From the NCBI GenBank assembly GCA_017615955.1, contig JAFZZD010000349.1, positions 1-7,552 of the forward strand: 7,552 nucleotides of DNA. Reading direction: 5' to 3'. Under the pieces are notes generated by a model. That model saw nothing but the letters and a program-made list of their open reading frames with translations. It did no database searches and had not been told where the DNA came from. A program made the position numbers and the translations under genes. This DNA comes from Victivallales bacterium. Lineage in GTDB: Bacteria; Verrucomicrobiota; Lentisphaeria; Oligosphaerales; Oligosphaeraceae. Each line of letters starts with the position of its first letter. Position 1 is the stretch's first letter. Below are positions 6,853 through 7,552 of this stretch, piece by piece.

Positions 6853-7552
6853 TCCGCAGCCTCCTCTATTGCAATTGCCTTGAAATATTCGCCCACATAT
6901 TCCTCAAACGCGGGCGGCACTTTCTCGTTGTGCCTGTACTTTACAGGAAAACTGTCCTTCTTGCGCTTGAGCAGGCTTTCCCGTTCCGCCTTCATTGCCA
7001 CTTGCACCGCAGTGCGTGCCCTGGAGAGTGACTGGGCCAGCTGACCTTTAAGACGCCGTGCCTCTGGACCGCCGCCATCCCCCAGTCGCTCCAGCGCTCG
7101 CATTTTCTCCAGCGCCTCACGCAAGTCGCCAGTAGGCAAATCCGCGTCATCCAGGCGTTTCAGCATGGCAATGGTCCTTTGCTTCAGTTCGGCCTGCTTG
7201 CCTTCCATGCGCTGTCCTGTGCGCTGGTCCTGGTCAGGCGTCACTCCCGTAAGTCCCTCGTCTCCCACGCCAGACTGCTTGCCGCCGCCAGTGGCTCCTC
7301 CCTGGGGATCATTGGACTTGTCCACCACAGTCCCTTTCTCAAATGGAGACTGCACCAGGCGGGTGGGCGTCTTCCTGCCACCCTTGCCAGTGGCCTCCTT
7401 CTCCACAAACTGGCCTGTGGACTTGCCTGAACGCCCTTCGCCTGAACGTCCGCCAACCTCGTTGTTGTTTGGCAGCACGTTGCCTGTTATGCCCTTTGCC
7501 TGCATGCTGTCAATTGTGCCGTCACTGACGCCCCAGCCCAGCCCGTCATCGC
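6849..7552 (-). CDS. C-terminal part of a Gly-rich, coiled-coil-like protein of unknown function, 5' end beyond the window
   Basis: The frame is open from the right edge (7550) to the TGA at 6851-6849, giving 233 visible residues. An internal Met at 7505 is not a convincing start, because the frame continues upstream as DDGLGWGVSDGTIDS with the same Gly/Asp-rich character. The first 110 or so residues are low in hydrophobics and rich in Gly, Ser, Lys, Thr and Gln (for example GRSGEGRSGKSTGQFVEKEA and GGATGGGKQSG). They are probably disordered. The next part (KQAELKQRTIAMLKRLDDAD, then LREALEKMRALERL and QLAQSLSRARTAVQVAMKAE) is helical and charged, likely coiled coil. The tail has VPPAFEEYVGEYFKAIAIEEAAE. 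From memory, similar Gly-rich stretches with a closing 'VP-x-x-x-x-x-x-V-x-x-YF' helix end large uncharacterised proteins in Planctomycetes and relatives, sometimes near MoxR/vWA-type operons; I could not check this. It overlaps the downstream jelly-roll gene by four bases. No function is claimed. Confidence 0.8.
   Translation of the reverse strand, partial: DDGLGWGVSDGTIDSMQAKGITGNVLPNNNEVGGRSGEGRSGKSTGQFVEKEATGKGGRKTPTRLVQSPFEKGTVVDKSNDPQGGATGGGKQSGVGDEGLTGVTPDQDQRTGQRMEGKQAELKQRTIAMLKRLDDADLPTGDLREALEKMRALERLGDGGGPEARRLKGQLAQSLSRARTAVQVAMKAERESLLKRKKDSFPVKYRHNEKVPPAFEEYVGEYFKAIAIEEAAE
6860..6864 (-). promoter_or_regulatory. Ribosome binding site for the jelly-roll gene, inside the upstream gene
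   Basis: On the minus strand GGAGG lies 7 bases before the ATG at 6852. It is embedded in the last codons of the upstream gene (encoding the EEAAE tail), which fits coupled translation through the ATGA overlap. Confidence 0.75.

Overview
The window looks like a chromosomal piece of a Lentisphaerae/Victivallis-type bacterium, or a close relative in the Planctomycetes-Verrucomicrobia-Lentisphaerae group. The pointers are a short pseudopilin starting [20 protein letters not shown] with an H...DGH motif near its C-terminus (the DUF1559-like type that is greatly expanded in these phyla), placed next to a large secreted glycoside-hydrolase-like protein, plus several secreted proteins with carbohydrate-binding-type beta-sandwich domains. 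This assignment is inference from family knowledge; no rRNA or other marker gene is present.

Layout. Positions 1-1666, minus strand: one long open frame of 555 codons with a signal peptide, a LamG-like domain and a CBM9-like domain. It runs off the left edge, so it has no stop inside the window. Positions 1681-2236, plus strand: no intact gene, but pieces resembling a LacI/GalR-family regulator appear one after another in three different frames, which I read as a decayed regulator. Positions 2265-3008 (plus): the pseudopilin, with a good ribosome binding site and a credible sigma70-type promoter about 50 bases upstream. Positions 3055-6063 (plus): a 1002-residue secreted multidomain protein with a CBM9-like domain, two further beta-sandwich regions and a TIM-barrel-like part bearing an IYWDEF strand end. 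Positions 6211-6852 and 6849-7552 (both minus, convergent with the hydrolase): a small CBM4/9-like jelly-roll protein translationally coupled by an ATGA overlap to the C-terminal part of a Gly-rich, coiled-coil-like protein that runs off the right edge.

How they may work together. The pilin and hydrolase form a likely two-gene operon (46-base gap). The divergent LamG/CBM9 protein and the decayed LacI-type regulator make the left two thirds look like a glycan-use cluster: regulator, surface pseudopilin, secreted glycan-active enzyme and a secreted binding protein. The regulator seems to be dead, so the operon may now be driven by a promoter lying inside the regulator's remains. The right-hand pair probably belongs to a different operon. 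No tRNA, rRNA, CRISPR array, insertion sequence or convincing terminator was seen.
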